NCBI RefSeq assembly: GCF_004798865.1
Contig: NW_025335409.1
Coordinates: forward strand, 16,138,321 to 16,202,320
Origin: Varanus komodoensis
Taxonomy: Eukaryota; Chordata; Lepidosauria; Squamata; Varanidae
Direction: 5' to 3'
DNA length: 64,000 nt
In this document: piece by piece, positions 50,858 through 64,000 of the stretch
Layout of the letters: each line of letters opens with the position of its first letter
How positions within the stretch are numbered: the first letter of the stretch is position 1
Position numbers and translations under genes: made by a program
Notes under the pieces: model-generated
What the model was told of the DNA's origin: nothing
Database searches by the model: none
What the model saw: the letters and a program-made list of their open reading frames with translations, nothing else

Positions 50858-51000
50858 AGACATAAAAAAAGGCATTAACTAATGAAATGTACATCTATTC
50901 AACCATCTCATTTTCCCATGGCTGCATTCTACTGCAAGTGCTGGTGAGAAAACCTGAATGTCAAAAATGAGCAAACTCCTCAAAAGAGGACTTTTGAGAG

Positions 51001-51335
51001 AGGTGGCACAGTGGTTGAATCTGCTGGGCTGGTTGATCGAAAGGTCGCCGGTTCGAATCTGCACAATGGGGTGAGTTCCCGTTGCTCCGTCCCAGCTCCT
51101 GCCAACCTTGCAGTTCGAAAGCATGCAAATGCAAGTCGATAAAAAGGTACCACTTCGGTGGGCAGGTAACGGTGTTCTGTGCACTCCGGTGTTTAGTCAT
51201 GCTGGCCACATGACCACGGAGACTGTCTGGGGACAAATGCTGGCTCCCTCGGCTAGGAAATGCAGATGAGCACCACCCCCTAGAGTGAGGCATGACTGGA
51301 CTTTAATGTCACATGGAAACCTTTACCTTTACCTT
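51001..51335 (+). mobile_element. tRNA-derived SINE with TTTACC tail
   Basis: A box-like tggcacagtgg near 51004 and a good B box ggttcgaatct at 51050-51060. The body contains tgcagttcgaaagcatgcaaatg...gataaaaaggtaccacttcg...gggcaggtaacggtgttctgtgcac, tcatgctggccacatgacca, and tgaggcatgactggacttta. The end is (tttacc)n. It is about 335 bp, well preserved and only 140 bases from the 5S-derived element. It is a common squamate SINE; I do not assign the subfamily. Confidence 0.85.
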
Positions 51336-54300
51336 AAGAACTCACTATTCAGATTTCAAAAGCAATGTTTAAAAGCAGCAGCCACACTAAAAGATTATCA
51401 TCTAAAATCTATCCCTGCTCAAAGATATGCAGAAAGAATTCTGGAAGAAATAATGATGAATAAAGACAATTGGCACCACAGTCATGGTAGGAGAGTGGAT
51501 TTCCCTTGTGATAGGAAGATTTGGCAAAGCCAATTGTGTTAATGCAAAAGAAAAATACCATCAATTATTGTCCCGATGGTTTCTTACACTGAAGGATAAA
51601 TCATATTGATAAAGCATCATTAAAGATACCATTCTATGGCCTCCTCCCATCCTCTAGGAAGCCATAGGACTATTTGGAGTCCTAGCTCTGAAATTCTGTG
51701 AGGAATCACACTGGTTCCTAGCTTTACACCAGCCTTCTTATCTTGCCACCCTGGCACTGCAGACAGCTGAAAACAGCCATCTAGATAAAATACTTGGCAT
51801 GAGTCATGGTGACAGCAGAGACAGCTGCACTGCTCCACATTCCATGCATAGGATGAACAAAAACCTCTTTTATGTATGTGTCATTCTTGCCTTCATATTG
51901 AAATATTTGGGATTGGTATTAAAAGAAATACACAGAGGATGACTGCTAGATATGAAGGAATACTGGAGCCAAAATCAAGCCAACTAATTTAACATGCCTC
52001 TAGAAATGAAGAATGGAAAGCTAACTTTATCCTTTCAAACTTTCTGATGGTGGCTAAAATAGTACTTGCTAAGAACTGGGAAACTCCTGGTAGTCCAGTG
52101 CATAAGGAGTGTATAAGCAGAGAATGGCAGGATAGCTAGATAAATTAAGTGGGATAGTTAGATTAAAAGATGATAGATAACATTGATTTAAATTAATGTT
52201 TGAGTGGCAATCTTTTATGGGTTGCATACCAGCAAAATGATACACCAGAGCTGTGACGAATTCTGGCTTATCATCCATGAGCAGCATGCTAATGAACCAT
52301 GCCTGGTTCATTCTACCTGCCTCTTTTTCTCTGCTAAGTAGGGAAGAGCACTTATCTCTGATCAGCCACTGATTGGGGTTATTATTATTCTCCTCCTGGT
52401 GGGACCAGGGTTAGGGTTAGGGGAAAAAGTGACCAGACTGGATGGAGACCTCCCCCCACCCATGGGCTTTAACAGGCCCACAAGCCCTAGATGCCACCTC
52501 CCTGGGATACAATAACGAGGAACTCATGGAAAAGAAAAAGCTGGCATTATGGCCAAACTCAGAATTCTGGCTTGTGACTCCCAAACCAGTGAGGCATCAG
52601 AAGGCGATTCCAAATTCTAGCTTATTAGGAAAACAACAAAGTATGAGCATTCAGCTATTTCTTCTTGGTAAGTGTCTGTTCACTGAGTTGTTGCTCTGGT
52701 TAGCAGAAGGAGTCAAGCAGAAACTGAATATGATGCCAGGATTCCCTGGAGTCCAGGTTTATTGTTTTGTGCAAAAGTGGCCATACCATTTGGAGGTTTA
52801 AGACATAGCTTCTCTCTAATGTTGAGCTGTAATATAAAATACGGCATCTCTCAAATATTTAATTAGCTTATCAACGATCTGAGGCAAATCAGCATTTATG
52901 CTATCCACATGGCTTAATTTATACTGGATGTTATAAGGTTTATATTGTATTATTTTTAAATGTGAAACAAATAAATAAATGAAGGGTTTTGTTTGAGGCT
53001 AAATGAAAATTTGATGGGAAATGGCATACTCCCACAGGCAAATCACTACTTCAGTCTATGATTATCAAGAGAGGAATGTGCGTGTTTGAACCAGATTTGA
53101 GTTTTAATACTTGTTTGATGTTTTATCCATAAAGTTTTAAACTAGTAGACTGAGAAGTCACCAAGTTTGTTTAGCCAGTCACCAATAGATATTCAAGGAA
53201 GGATACAGTGCATTCATGGCAACTTGGGAGACAAATCCTTAAATTGCATCACTAGGATAGTCTAAGAAGATTTTACTGCATTCCTTTGAAACAGATTCTC
53301 TACCAATACTTGTGCCTGCTGGGAAAATAATCAAGACAAAATAATGCTGGAAAATGAACAGCGCCTGTTTAGACTTGCTGCCTGCCAGCCATCTTGGAAA
53401 TTAAACTGTAAGGATTTAGCTAAAAATCCATTATCTGCTATTATGACTCCCTAGGAAGGCAGTACCTTAAAGAGCCTTATGACTTCATTAGCGAAGAAGA
53501 ACAGTGGGAGAGGAGCCACTTTCCATCAAAAGGAAGCATCTGATCTTTACCCTATTTACACCAACTTTAAAGTGTCTTTGTTCCAGCTGAATCTGGATGT
53601 TGAATAGCTTCCTTCATCACCTAACAATGGCAGCTATTGACAAAGACCAATAGTATGTAAAATGTGTGTTACCAACTGACCTGTGAATCAAAAGTACCCA
53701 CTCACTCAGGAGGCTTCCTGCTTTATTTGGAGTGAATCACTGTTCCAATCTTGACTTCTATTCCTGTGCACAGATTCCTGTTCTGAGGATGGGTAATTCT
53801 TGCTTTTTTAAACACTCAGAAACTAACCGTTTTAAGCTGTAGCACATTTTATTCCCCAAAGCTTGTCTTTACCAGACCTCTGGGAAACACTAGAACTTTT
53901 CATGTGCTTCTCTATGCATGGGCTTAAAGTGTGGAGGTGAATTGGAGCAATGCGCCTTGCTTTTATCCTGACATCACCTACCTTCCAGGGTTCCCCAGAC
54001 GGCCAATTGGTCAGAGGAAAATGGATTTTGCATGGTTCTCGTCCACATTTCAAAAGATTGAAATTTATCGCCTCTTTTAATCAGACGTAGTTACTAGCAG
54101 TGAGAGTGTTAAGTTAAAATGGACTGCCATTTTGGCCCTGCACCTTTTGCCTTTGGACTCAGGAAGGTAACCCTGGAAAGCTTCCTTCCAATGGAATTTG
54201 GCCCTGGGACTGAAAGAGGTTCAACACCTCTGGTGCAGATGGTTGCAAGGGGCCCCCATGGATGAGCAACTGCTCCTACCTGGGCTCTTCTCACACTTAG

Positions 54301-56077
54301 GACCTGCAGTCACATAGAAGTCCTGTTACATGGAACACGCTACACCCTGCTGACCATATGGCTGCTGAAGGGGCAGAGCCAGAAGGTCCTGCATGATCAG
54401 GGGAGAGCTCTGTTGCAGGATCACCCTGCTCATGAACGCTGTGTCAATATAACTTCTGTTTCAGAGCAAATGGAACAGTTTCTGTGCAAGAGAATAAACT
54501 GAAATAATTAGTATTGAGCTCCTGCTCTGCCTACAGACTTCTCAAAGGAATCTGCTGGCCGTGCTAGAGACAAAAGTCTGGCCTAGGTAGGCCCTTGATC
54601 TGATCTATTAGGGCCCTCTTAAATTCCATGAACATGAGTCAGACTTTTTTTTTTTTTAAAGAACTGTTCACTTTCAGAAATCAGAAGAGGAAAATTTTAT
54701 CCTCCTAGAACATTCTGCAGTCATTTGATGTTTCAATAATAAGTTTTCCCCAATGGAATTTCCCCAACTGAGTTGAAGCCTGCAAATTTGATACTGCAGA
54801 ATTCATACACATTACATGTTTTATATAATGGTTGTCTCACTTTAAAAAAGCAACTGTCTTACTTTCAGGCTGCAATCCTAAGAATTCTTATGAAAAGCTC
54901 AGTTGGTCTTACTTCTGAGTGGCATGATCAGGACTGTTTGCTCAGCATGTCAAGCACAACTACGTAGACATCATGAAAAAATGTAAGAGTTTACTCCGAG
55001 TAAACATACATGACCAGCTTGCCTTCCATGAATGGCTAGACCAACACATTATGAAGCATTTCTCTTGGCCCCACCCCTTTCTCCCAGCTCCTAATTGTTC
55101 AGTGGTTGTTCAAGCTGTTGTGTAGGGTTTTCCTATATTTTAAAAGGTTGAACTACCTCCCTTGAGGCTAATTTTCTGCTACTAAAGGTTTTACACTTAA
55201 AATTTGTTAGCATGTTTGATATGTTTCAGCCCTACTCTTTGGCTTTCTCTCTAGTAAATATGAGGGAGCTTCTCTCTAGCCCTTGGACCAAAGAGGATAG
55301 GCATGAAATCACCATGCTGAAGTACATTAATCAAATTTATTTATTTATTAAATCTTTGTTCCACCTGCAAGGTGGTATATGTAGGTCCTGGGTGATCTTC
55401 CAATCAGGCACTAGTCAGACAGAAATGTTCAGTATGTTTGCTGTGTCAGATGCCTTCAGGTTCTGCCCTTGACATTATCTTGATAGCAAATAAATTGATT
55501 TAAAAATTAACCTGTAAATTCCATATACACAGAATGTAAAGCACTCTGGCTTCATGAGCCCTTATAGCACATCAATCAGTTTAATCAGTTCTCCTTTTTG
55601 CTTCAAATATGCACCCATATCATTTCCATCTTGGGTGCTATTTTTTCACACTATTCAATAACAGCTAACCCTACCAAACTACTCAGATAATCCAGCATCA
55701 CCTCCCTGAGGTTTAAAGGGCGATTCATTCTCTTGAGGTCTAATTTGCCATATAAAAGGTATCCATTTGCTTGCTCTTTACTTATTAGTTCTGTGGGATC
55801 AGCAGCTACGAGCAGTCGAGTCATTTCCTGAAAGCATCTTCCAGAACATTCATAAAAGTCAGTCTTATGTACATCTTAGAACTCAGTAGAACTTTGTTAG
55901 AAGCTGATGTTACTACAGTTATGTGAATCAAACTGCATCTGCTTTGCTTTGTTTTCTGCCACCACTCATTTATGTGCTAGCTGTAATGACATATTTGCTT
56001 AGAATATTTTAATTTTCCTTACAATAAAGTGGATAATACCTTGGTGATTATCAGATTAGATTGCTGCAATGTACAGA

Positions 56078-56145
56078 ATTATTATTATTATTATTATTAT
56101 TATAACATTTCTATGCCGCCCCTTGCTGAAACCTCGGGGCGGATG
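56078..56145 (-). mobile_element. L2-like LINE tail with (ATT)n array
   Basis: An ATT array of about nine units (56078-56103) followed by aacatttctatgccgccccttgctgaaacctcggggcgg, the complement of an L2-like 3' end (compare 18741-18835). Confidence 0.65.
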
Positions 56146-56410
56146 TGGCATTTCGCTTGAGTACCAATCCAGTTGATTCAGACTGTGCGGCTATGGAGTG
56201 ATCCTTACAACATGGAACACATGGTGCAACATGTTTGGCAGCCTACATGGCGAATCCAAAACCTGCATTTGTCTTTGTGGGTTCGTTCAGTTCAATAGGA
56301 TTTGTTCCCAGATAAATGTCTATAAGGTGGCAAGTTTGATATTCTCTTATCGGCTTCCTGAGCAATGTTTCAAGGTTCTGGCTGTGAATTGGGGTGGGAT
56401 GTGTGAGAGA

Positions 56411-56488
56411 CTATTTTGGCCCACAACTCCCATGATCTCTTACCACTGGTATGGTCACTAGGGCTGATAGGAGTTGTAGACCAAAACA
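56411..56488. repeat. Hairpin-type repeat, strong arms
   Basis: Left arm ttttggcccacaactcccat and right arm ataggagttgtagaccaaaa are complementary with two mismatches, separated by about 30 bases containing ccactggtatggtcactagggctg. Same family as 24538-24655. Confidence 0.6.
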
Positions 56489-56599
56489 TTTGAAGGGTCA
56501 CGCATTAATCACTCTTGCTGTAAATGTTCCTGGGCATAGGATAATCAAAGGAGTCACATGAGACTACTCATTTGCTTATTTGTTGCCTGCTTCGAGTAG

Positions 56600-57180
56600 T
56601 TCTGAGATGAATATCCCCAGGGATGGGCCATTTTCAGTTGTGGCCCGTCCTTGCAGGGGATTATATGACTACTTTCAGGCATTAGGGTCACTGATCTATC
56701 AGGAAATGGGTATCAAAAGGTCCTCTTCCCTGTTCCAGGTGGCTTGTGAAAGGGAGAGAAATGGAATTTGTTTTGCTGCTGCTGTGTTTTTGTTTTGCTG
56801 GTTTTGCATTAGACCAAGCTTTAGTGGTGACAGTTGGGACTACAACAAAATGTTGCAGTGTAGACAGCAGGCCTGCAATTATTCTATTCCATCTCTCACT
56901 CCCCAGTCTTCTGCTTCCACCCCATCAGTCAGTCAACATTTTGTGTCAACTGAACATGCTCTGTCCTCCTTGGTTGATGATGGGGGCCGTCTCCCCCTGC
57001 ACCTGCAAACCTTTGGGTTGCTCCAAACAAGGTGGTACCACCTGTTTGTGCCTGGGGAGTGCCATGATGGATACCAGCACTCTTAGTCTATTTTTATTGT
57101 ACAATCTCATGGGTTATTCACCTCTTTGGGTGCCTTTTAATGTGGTAGGGTGGATTACAAATTATTTAACTAAATAAGAA
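56600..57180 (+). repeat. Possible retroposon, unassigned
   Basis: The segment ends gggtgccttttaatgtggtagggtggattacaaattatttaactaaataag. This resembles the 3' ends of L2-type SINEs and LINEs (ending ggtgggatataaat with AAAT repeats). The upstream 500 bases, where a 168-codon frame occurs, have no recognisable protein or RNA domain. Probably a diverged retroposed copy. Confidence 0.35.
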
Positions 57181-57863
57181 ATATACAGTGAAGATATTCT
57201 TCACTTTTCAGCAGGGCTAAATCTGCACAGTAGATCTCTCCCAGTAAAGGATGCTATTAAAGCTCTTACTATCCGCCCCCTTGTAGTTTAAACATAGTGA
57301 ATATTTCAGATTCACATGATTTTAATTGGTTCTAGAGATCAGATTATGCAGTGTGAATTTTGGTTTTGTTTTGATTGACTGCCTGTGTGTGTTTGTGTAC
57401 ACATGTGTGGTCATACTCATTGGTCATTTGCCAGGTTTTGGTGGAAGAAATGAAGAGAGAAGCAAGAATTTGGCAACAAAATAAAATGATCAGACTGACA
57501 GATGCCCAGACAGAAACCGCAGGTCATTATAAATATTGCTGCAAATGCCAACAAATAAAAAATGGAAATGAAGCTTGTTTGACTAGCATCATTCAGCATA
57601 AATTAATTTGTGGCTTTTACGTCGATTATTTGCAATGAAGCTGGAATTCCCCTGTGCAATAAGAATGAGCAAGGAGCATTAAAATGCAGTCCCTGGAGTA
57701 TTCCCATAGACTGTAATACTCAAGAACAATTTGGGGCATGCACTTTGTGTTTTTTAAATAACAAAAGAATGCTATTTATCCCCTTATTCAATTTTGGCAG
57801 GTGGTTGATGGCACTGGTGATAAGAACATAATTTTCAGCACAGGGGAGAACAGAAAGAAGGCC

Positions 57864-57938
57864 GATCTCCAGATATTTTGGACTTTCCTGAGAAGCCAAT
57901 GGTAGAAAGTTTTATTCAATCCAAACATCTGGAGATGT
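57864..57938. repeat. Hairpin-type repeat copy
   Basis: Arms atctccagatattttgga (57865-57882) and tccaaacatctggagat (57920-57936), nearly exact complements around a 37-base centre. Confidence 0.6.
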
Positions 57939-58079
57939 ATTTACTGCCCACCCCTGGCTCAAGGAATTCATGAGAGTCAAGTCCCAAACTGCAGACCCAA
58001 ATCTTTTGGTAAAAATGTGGGGAGCTGGCTGCTTAAGGGCAGAGCACATGTGCCAGTTTCAGTCTGCAATATCTGCAGT

Positions 58080-58175
58080 TCTAGTTTCTCTCTGCCTCAG
58101 ACCCTGGAGATCCACTGCAGTTGGATGAAAATAGATGGACCCTTGGCCTGTCTCAGCATAAGGCAGCTTGGGCAT
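58080..58175 (+). mobile_element. tRNA-SINE 3' fragment
   Basis: gaccctggagatccactgcag...aatagatggacccttggcctgtctcagcataaggcagcttggg is the 3' half of the SINE type at 3014-3212, in plus orientation. Confidence 0.65.
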
Positions 58176-59641
58176 ATTTCTTAGGTGATGAAGTTCTTTA
58201 CATGCAGACCCACTTGAAAATATGGGGACAGCTGAGCTGGTTCAGTGGGCCTGCTTTAGACATCTGTGCCTGTGGAAATGCAGGATGTGGATACGGAAAG
58301 ACTTTCAAACAAATGATCTGGCACACAGATGTGTCCAATGTAGTGTTTCAACCAGCTCTTTCTCTTCCCTACAGTACTTACAGCACCTGGCCTATTACAG
58401 ACAAGGGAATTGCCCCTTGTAGCTTTTGCTGTGTTTCCAATGGGAGTTGAACAGAAAGATTCTGGTATGCAGTGGCTAAAACCCTGAGATGCGATTGATG
58501 ATTCAAATCGCTCTTCTGCCCCTGCTGAGGCAGGGATTGTGTCTTCATGTGATCTGTCCACTTTATGCTTGATGTGAAGTGCATCATGGGAGGAAGGGGA
58601 AGTGTCTGGTTCTGCGCCATGCAAGAAGCATCATTGCTTAGTAAGCATGTGGTAAGGAGCAAAGTGCACAGAGCAATGTGCTGAAGTGCTTCAGCCCTGT
58701 CACCTGGGTTGTGGCTGTAGTTCCTTCCTGAATGGTCAAAGAACAGCAACTTTTCTGGGCATCAGTTACATAGCCTAGTTCTGCCTTGCTTGTTGCCTGA
58801 GTCTGAAGCACCTGGCTAAACTTACATATCCACAGCAGCCATTCCTTTTCCAGAAGGGGAGAAAATCTCACTGAACAGGTCCTTGATCCTGCATTCTAGG
58901 ACTGAGGCACTTTTCTATTGATCTCAAGAAGAAGACTGTCTCAAGCCAGACGATTAAAAAAAAACAAAACAGACAACAGGTACAAAATACAGGAGTGGTT
59001 ATGCCTCTAATTTCTAGTCATGCAGGAGAGTCTGACATTTTACGATCGGACAACATACTGATGGTGCATTGCTCTGAACTTTCTTATTGTGGTTGAAGCT
59101 AGATTAGATGATGCCTCAAGGCCTTTCTTGTGAATGTAATTTCTTTGATTCTAAAGTATCTGCTGTTAGTCCTATTAGCAGGTGAATTATTCCAGTTCTA
59201 CCATTCCATAATCCTTAGAATAGGGAATAATGAAACTTTCAATATTGTCGCATATGTCAGTTTCATTATTTCACATTGTAAAGGTCTCTCATCTTGTCAT
59301 CTGAAGCTCACAGTTCTCAGAGGACAGAGCTCTGGCTATGTGGCTCCTACGTTCTTGCTCTCTTCTTCAGCATGGACATACCAAGCTCTAGATATTTGAA
59401 TTCCATCAGCCCCAGCACCATGGCAATAGATGATAGGACTTGTAGTCAAATAGGCTTTCACTCGTGAGGCAGCAGAAGGCTGCACTGCTTTGTCTAACAG
59501 AGCTGCCACACGTGCCACCTCCTTTAGACTCAAGCTGAAGCTGGACAACATGGCCCCTCCTGGACACATTCTACCAGGACACTTGCACAGGCCAGGTGAC
59601 CTTTCCCTTTGGATGCCTTGCAGTAGGTGAAGTAGCATTCA

Positions 59642-60284
<643 letters not shown>

Positions 60285-61105
60285 CTAAAGGGACAAAAAG
60301 GGTTAGAAAAAAAATGAAAGTTAGATGAGGGCTTTCCTCACTAAAACATTCTGAGTTGGAGTTAGATCTAGATGTACTGTTCTATAACTTAGGCAGGGCT
60401 AATTGATGTCCAGTTGATTTTAGTGGGTTAGCTCTTGGGATCATTGAAATCTATGAGACATAACTTAATCATCACTAGATTAAGTTCCATTGATGACAGT
60501 TTTTTCCTCCTAAGCCCAAGTAAATATGGATCCAAGCCTTGGTCCTTAAGGTTTCAAAGAACACCATTCCATAGTGGTGGAGTAGGCACGCACCCCTGGA
60601 ACAGGGCTATTTTGCATACAGTCATGAATGCCAAACTTTTGCATTGTGTGAAGTGGGCTTTGTTGTTATGAGGACATTTGCCAGAGTGGTCTGACAGCAT
60701 AAACATTATAGCTTGAAGATCTTCATTGTTACTAGTGTAAAGACATGCTAAGGAAAAGAAAGGGAACCCTGCATTCAAATAATATGGGTTGTACAAGTGG
60801 TTGCTTGGAGACCCCCAAACACATGCTACTGAACTGAATATAGAGAGTCCCATGCAGTACTTGATCAATAAACCTGCTTTTCTCTTCCTGCCCCCATAGC
60901 TAAATAAGTAATTTCCTTGCCATCTTCCTTTAAAAAGTGTTTAGTTTTAAAAAAGTTTACTTGCAAATATAAGAAAAAGACATAGACAAGGACACTGTTA
61001 GTTTACAATAATGTTAACAGAAATTCAGTACTCTGAGTTTAAATATATATACATTCCTATAAGCAGCCTATATGTCTAAATAGTCTAAGCAAAATCAAGA
61101 GTAAT

Positions 61106-61107
<2 letters not shown>

Positions 61108-61155
<48 letters not shown>
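61108..61155. repeat. (AT)24 microsatellite
   Basis: A perfect 48-bp alternating AT tract, likely polymorphic. Confidence 0.95.
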
Positions 61156-61157
<2 letters not shown>

Positions 61158-61260
61158 GAAGGTAGGAAGAGCAGTGCAGTCCTCAGATCATTGAATAAGA
61201 GGTGCTGAATATTTATCTGTCAAAGCTTCTGGCTATGAAACTTTCTATATATAACCCCAG

Positions 61261-61750
61261 TCCTCTACTAGCTTCACTGGCTTCCCATCGAACTCCGGGC
61301 TTAATTCAAGATGCTGGTTATTACCTATAAAGCCCTTAACAGCTTGGGACCTGGATACCTAAAGGAATGCCTTCTTCCCTATCTGCCCTCCCATCCCCTG
61401 AGATCGGCAGCAGAGGCCCTCCTCCGGGAACCTTCCATGAAAGACATTAGGAGGCAATGTACCCGGAGGAGGGCTTTCTCTGCGGTGGCACCCTGCCGAT
61501 GGAATGCGCTCCCCAGAGAGGTCCCCCTGGCACCGTCGTTATTTGTTTTTCGGCGCCAGGCTAAGACCTTTTTATTTCAACAATATTTTAATAACTTTTA
61601 ACATCAGCTATATAGGTTTTTAATCTGCAGCCAGGGTGGATCTGGATTTTATTTGTATTATGTTTTATTCTATTCTTATTTATGTAAGCTGTCCTGAGGC
61701 TCTGTGAAAGGATGGCATACAAATATTCTAAATAAATAAATAAATAATAT
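61261..61750 (+). mobile_element. L2-like LINE 3' end with C-terminal ORF fragment
   Basis: Starts tcctctactagcttcactggcttcccatcg and encodes T-Y-K-A-L-N-S-L-G-P-G-Y-L-K-E-C-L-L-P-Y, then R-R-A-F-S-A-V-A-P...W-N-A-L-P-R-E-V and R-R-Q-A-K-T-F-L-F-Q. The stop is at about 61601. The 3' UTR gtaagctgtcctgaggctctgtgaaaggatggcatacaaat ends in (aaat)n at 61728-61750. It is 5'-truncated, with an undisturbed frame through this fragment. Confidence 0.85.
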
Positions 61751-61990
61751 AAAGTTTTAATGTTTTTACTTTACAGAGGTTTCTGCTTGCAGATTCTTTG
61801 GAAGATCAATGTCTTTGGAAGATTAAGGCTCCTTTACATGTGTTTCCGCTCCACTCCTTGGGGATTTTTTTGCTCTATATTTTGCTACATTCCACAGTCA
61901 TTGGATGGTATGATGATATAGCAAAATTGCACAAATACACATGGTGCGGGGTTCCTGGCCACCATTCACAGATAACACCGGCTCTTTAAA

Positions 61991-62015
61991 ACACACACAC
62001 ACACACACACACACA
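61991..62015. repeat. (AC)n microsatellite
   Basis: A perfect 25-base AC tract within AT-rich flanks. Confidence 0.95.
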
Positions 62016-64000
62016 GAAATGGTTAAAAGAATTGGAGAGGCCCTGGAAGATACAAAATACCCACTAAGTACTCAGAGTGAGGCTCATGAGTGCACAATAA
62101 ATACCTCATGCAGGATGGCTTTATAAAGGCTCCCCAAATCCACCTTTTTGGTTGACCACCTGAGAGATGTGTGTAGGGAAGAAAGAGAAGGTGCATTGCT
62201 TTTGGGTTTGAACATTTAATAGGCTCATGACAGAAAAGCAGGGCATATGTTTTAAAAACATTAAGGTCACACTCCCATGGCCATCAGTCCCTGAACTCAG
62301 AGGTTTACTATCACCCAGTGAAGAGAAGGAGGACTGATGAAGGTGATATTCATCTTGTTGTCCATCTACCCTTTTTTTTGCCAGATGGGCTTTGTATCCC
62401 ATCCAACTGGGCTATCTCAGAGGATGAGGGAAAGAAGTGGAGAAGTCTCAAAATAGCTTGTATCCTGGTCTCCCCAGTGTTCTCTTTCCTTTGCCCCTCA
62501 CTTCCTCTCCAAGTTTGCTTTCCTGACTTTGGAGATTGGCTGATGTGGTTCTTTCCATGCCAAGTGTGGGGGAGAGGGGAGAAGGTGGGAGCTCCAGTCG
62601 CCACCTCCAAGGTTGGGATGTTGAGACACAGTGTGTATTTTACGGATATCAGATGCCGAGTGCATCTTGCCTTCTGGAATCATATGCTTGAATACTGCTG
62701 GAAACAGGATATCACACTGTTGAAATCTTGTGTTGGATCCAGGTGGGTTTTCCATAACTTGCTTGTATTTTCCCAGTTTTCCATAGGTCTGTCTTCTCTT
62801 CCCATCTTCTGCAGCATAACAGATACAGATGCAGCCTCCTAGCCAATAGCTAGTCCCTGGTCACCCCCCAGGAAAGGCTGAGAACCAACACCTGTGAGCC
62901 TCAACCACATTGGAAGCAAGCACAAATCTGGATACACTCATAATTCCAGGTTACCTTTAGGTTATTGTGGTTGGTTTGTCCTTAATCCTGTTCCTTGCTA
63001 CTGTACGTTTGGCAAGTGAGCCCTCCAAATAAATCAAGTATGGTAATATTTATATAGAGCACGTCAATAATTGATGGCTGTACTTACCTTTTTTCCTTAA
63101 AGCAGAATTTATAATGATGATGCTTGCAGGCCTATGTATAATTTAGAAACACTTAGCATTATTTAAAACAGAGTGCTAAGATATTTAGAGGAGAGAAAAT
63201 TAAAATTTAACACCAAAAGGAGGAGAAACAAGGTTGTTTGCTTCTGTAGATTTCTCCTCATCACCCAGCCTCCCTTCCCCACCAATGGGGTTGGGAGGTG
63301 CAGGAGGATGATCTGCAGGTTTTAAATAGGTAGAACCCCTCCTGTAAAGTGGCTCGATGCTTCAAAAATAGCAATGCTGACATACAGCATCAGCTGTAGC
63401 TCATCTGAACACTCAGTGCCTTGCCCGCATGGTTGATAAGCGATATCTCAGCTGGAAACAATTGTCTCCAACTGTTCTCTGCAGACAATCTGCTTTGCTG
63501 ATCTAATGTGAATTTGCTGGGCTTTTAGTTGAACCACTGCAAATGTACAGCCCACAAGGTCAAGGAGGACACCATCTTCTGGGGCAGACTTCCCCAACCT
63601 CATGGCCACCAGATGTTCTGGAGAACAGGTTGTATCCTTGGCCCTCTTAGTGGACCAAGAGGCTGTATTCTGACACATCTGGAGGCTCCTGGTTGCAGAA
63701 AGATTACCTAAGGATTGCCAGGGTTCAAGATTTTTTCTAAGCTTGCTTCATCATCCTAAACTCTGGTATATTAAGGAGCCACCAGGAGTCTGTCAAGCAG
63801 AAAAGGATGCCCAGGAGCAATCATGTTAACCATCCTATTTCACAGGTCAAACAGAATTTTGATAGGAGCCCTTATGCAGCGGATCTGAGTTTGATCCGAG
63901 TTCCTCTGCAAAGCCACTGACAAGCTAAATCTCATCAGGAGTTAATCTAACTATGACAGTAGAATGGTGGTAAGTTAATCCATTCTCAGATCACTCTCTT

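Larger units (their letters stand above)
60285..64000 (-). other. GRM3: GRM3 upstream intron, 3.7 kb visible
   Basis: Presumed intron between the non-coding first exon (not found) and the first coding exon. It holds an L2-like LINE fragment, an AT array and a CA array. Nothing else was recognised; a 174-codon frame at 62318-62842 lacks any domain. Confidence 0.6.

Noticed and set aside
51001-51075. tRNA gene suggested by A and B boxes
   Set aside because: No cloverleaf of tRNA length can be drawn and the sequence continues into a SINE body.
52405-52425. Interstitial telomere motif (ttagggttaggg)
   Set aside because: Only about two units; chance occurrence cannot be excluded.
56580-57086. 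168-codon open frame
   Set aside because: Composition and the tail of the segment suggest a diverged retroposon; no domain and an overlapping frame of similar length exists.
62318-62842. 174-codon open frame
   Set aside because: No domain, unremarkable sequence with a competing minus-strand frame; likely chance.

Overview
The window is vertebrate nuclear DNA, most probably from a squamate reptile (lizard or snake; the species cannot be told). The proteins are close to tetrapod orthologues. The repeats are a typical squamate mix: several CR1 LINE subfamilies, L2-like LINE tails, Sauria-type tRNA SINEs, a 5S-rRNA-derived SINE head, non-autonomous hAT elements and small hairpin elements.

There are two protein-coding genes, arranged tail to tail. 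On the left, on the plus strand, are the last four coding exons of ELAPOR2 (KIAA1324L/EIG121L) at 1712-1824, 3765-3943, 4139-4304 and 5145-5204; the gene runs off the left edge. On the right, on the minus strand, is the complete coding sequence of GRM3, the group II metabotropic glutamate receptor 3. Its five coding exons are at 60139-59678, 49991-49136, 22001-20935, 20299-20125 and 17555-17482. They join in matching phases to give 877 codons plus a stop, against 879 residues in human GRM3. The first non-coding exon and promoter are not visible and probably lie beyond 64000. The GRM3/ELAPOR2 tail-to-tail order is the same as on human chromosome 7q21, so this is an orthologous block and not a transferred or accessory region.

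Layout: 1-5204 ELAPOR2 3' part; 5205-17481 3' UTRs and the convergent intergenic region, with a decayed antisense CR1 at 9.4-10.6 kb and an LTR-like block at 12.5-13.5 kb; 17482-60284 GRM3, with a 27-kb intron holding the best-preserved LINE (CR1, 33.8-35.3 kb) and a second intron holding a complete hAT element and two adjacent SINEs; 60285-64000 upstream GRM3 intron or flank, with an L2-like LINE tail and two dinucleotide arrays.

I found no complete new biological system. The items most worth a second look are: the loss of the usual first ATG of GRM3 (its position reads GTG); a cluster of six same-orientation, similarly sized CR1 3'-end stubs that start near the end of the LINE ORF; a 5S-rRNA-derived SINE head; a dispersed repeat without an assigned family shared by 16.6 kb and 23.0 kb; and a family of small hairpins with conserved arms. 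All coordinates, splice phases and similarities were read by eye.
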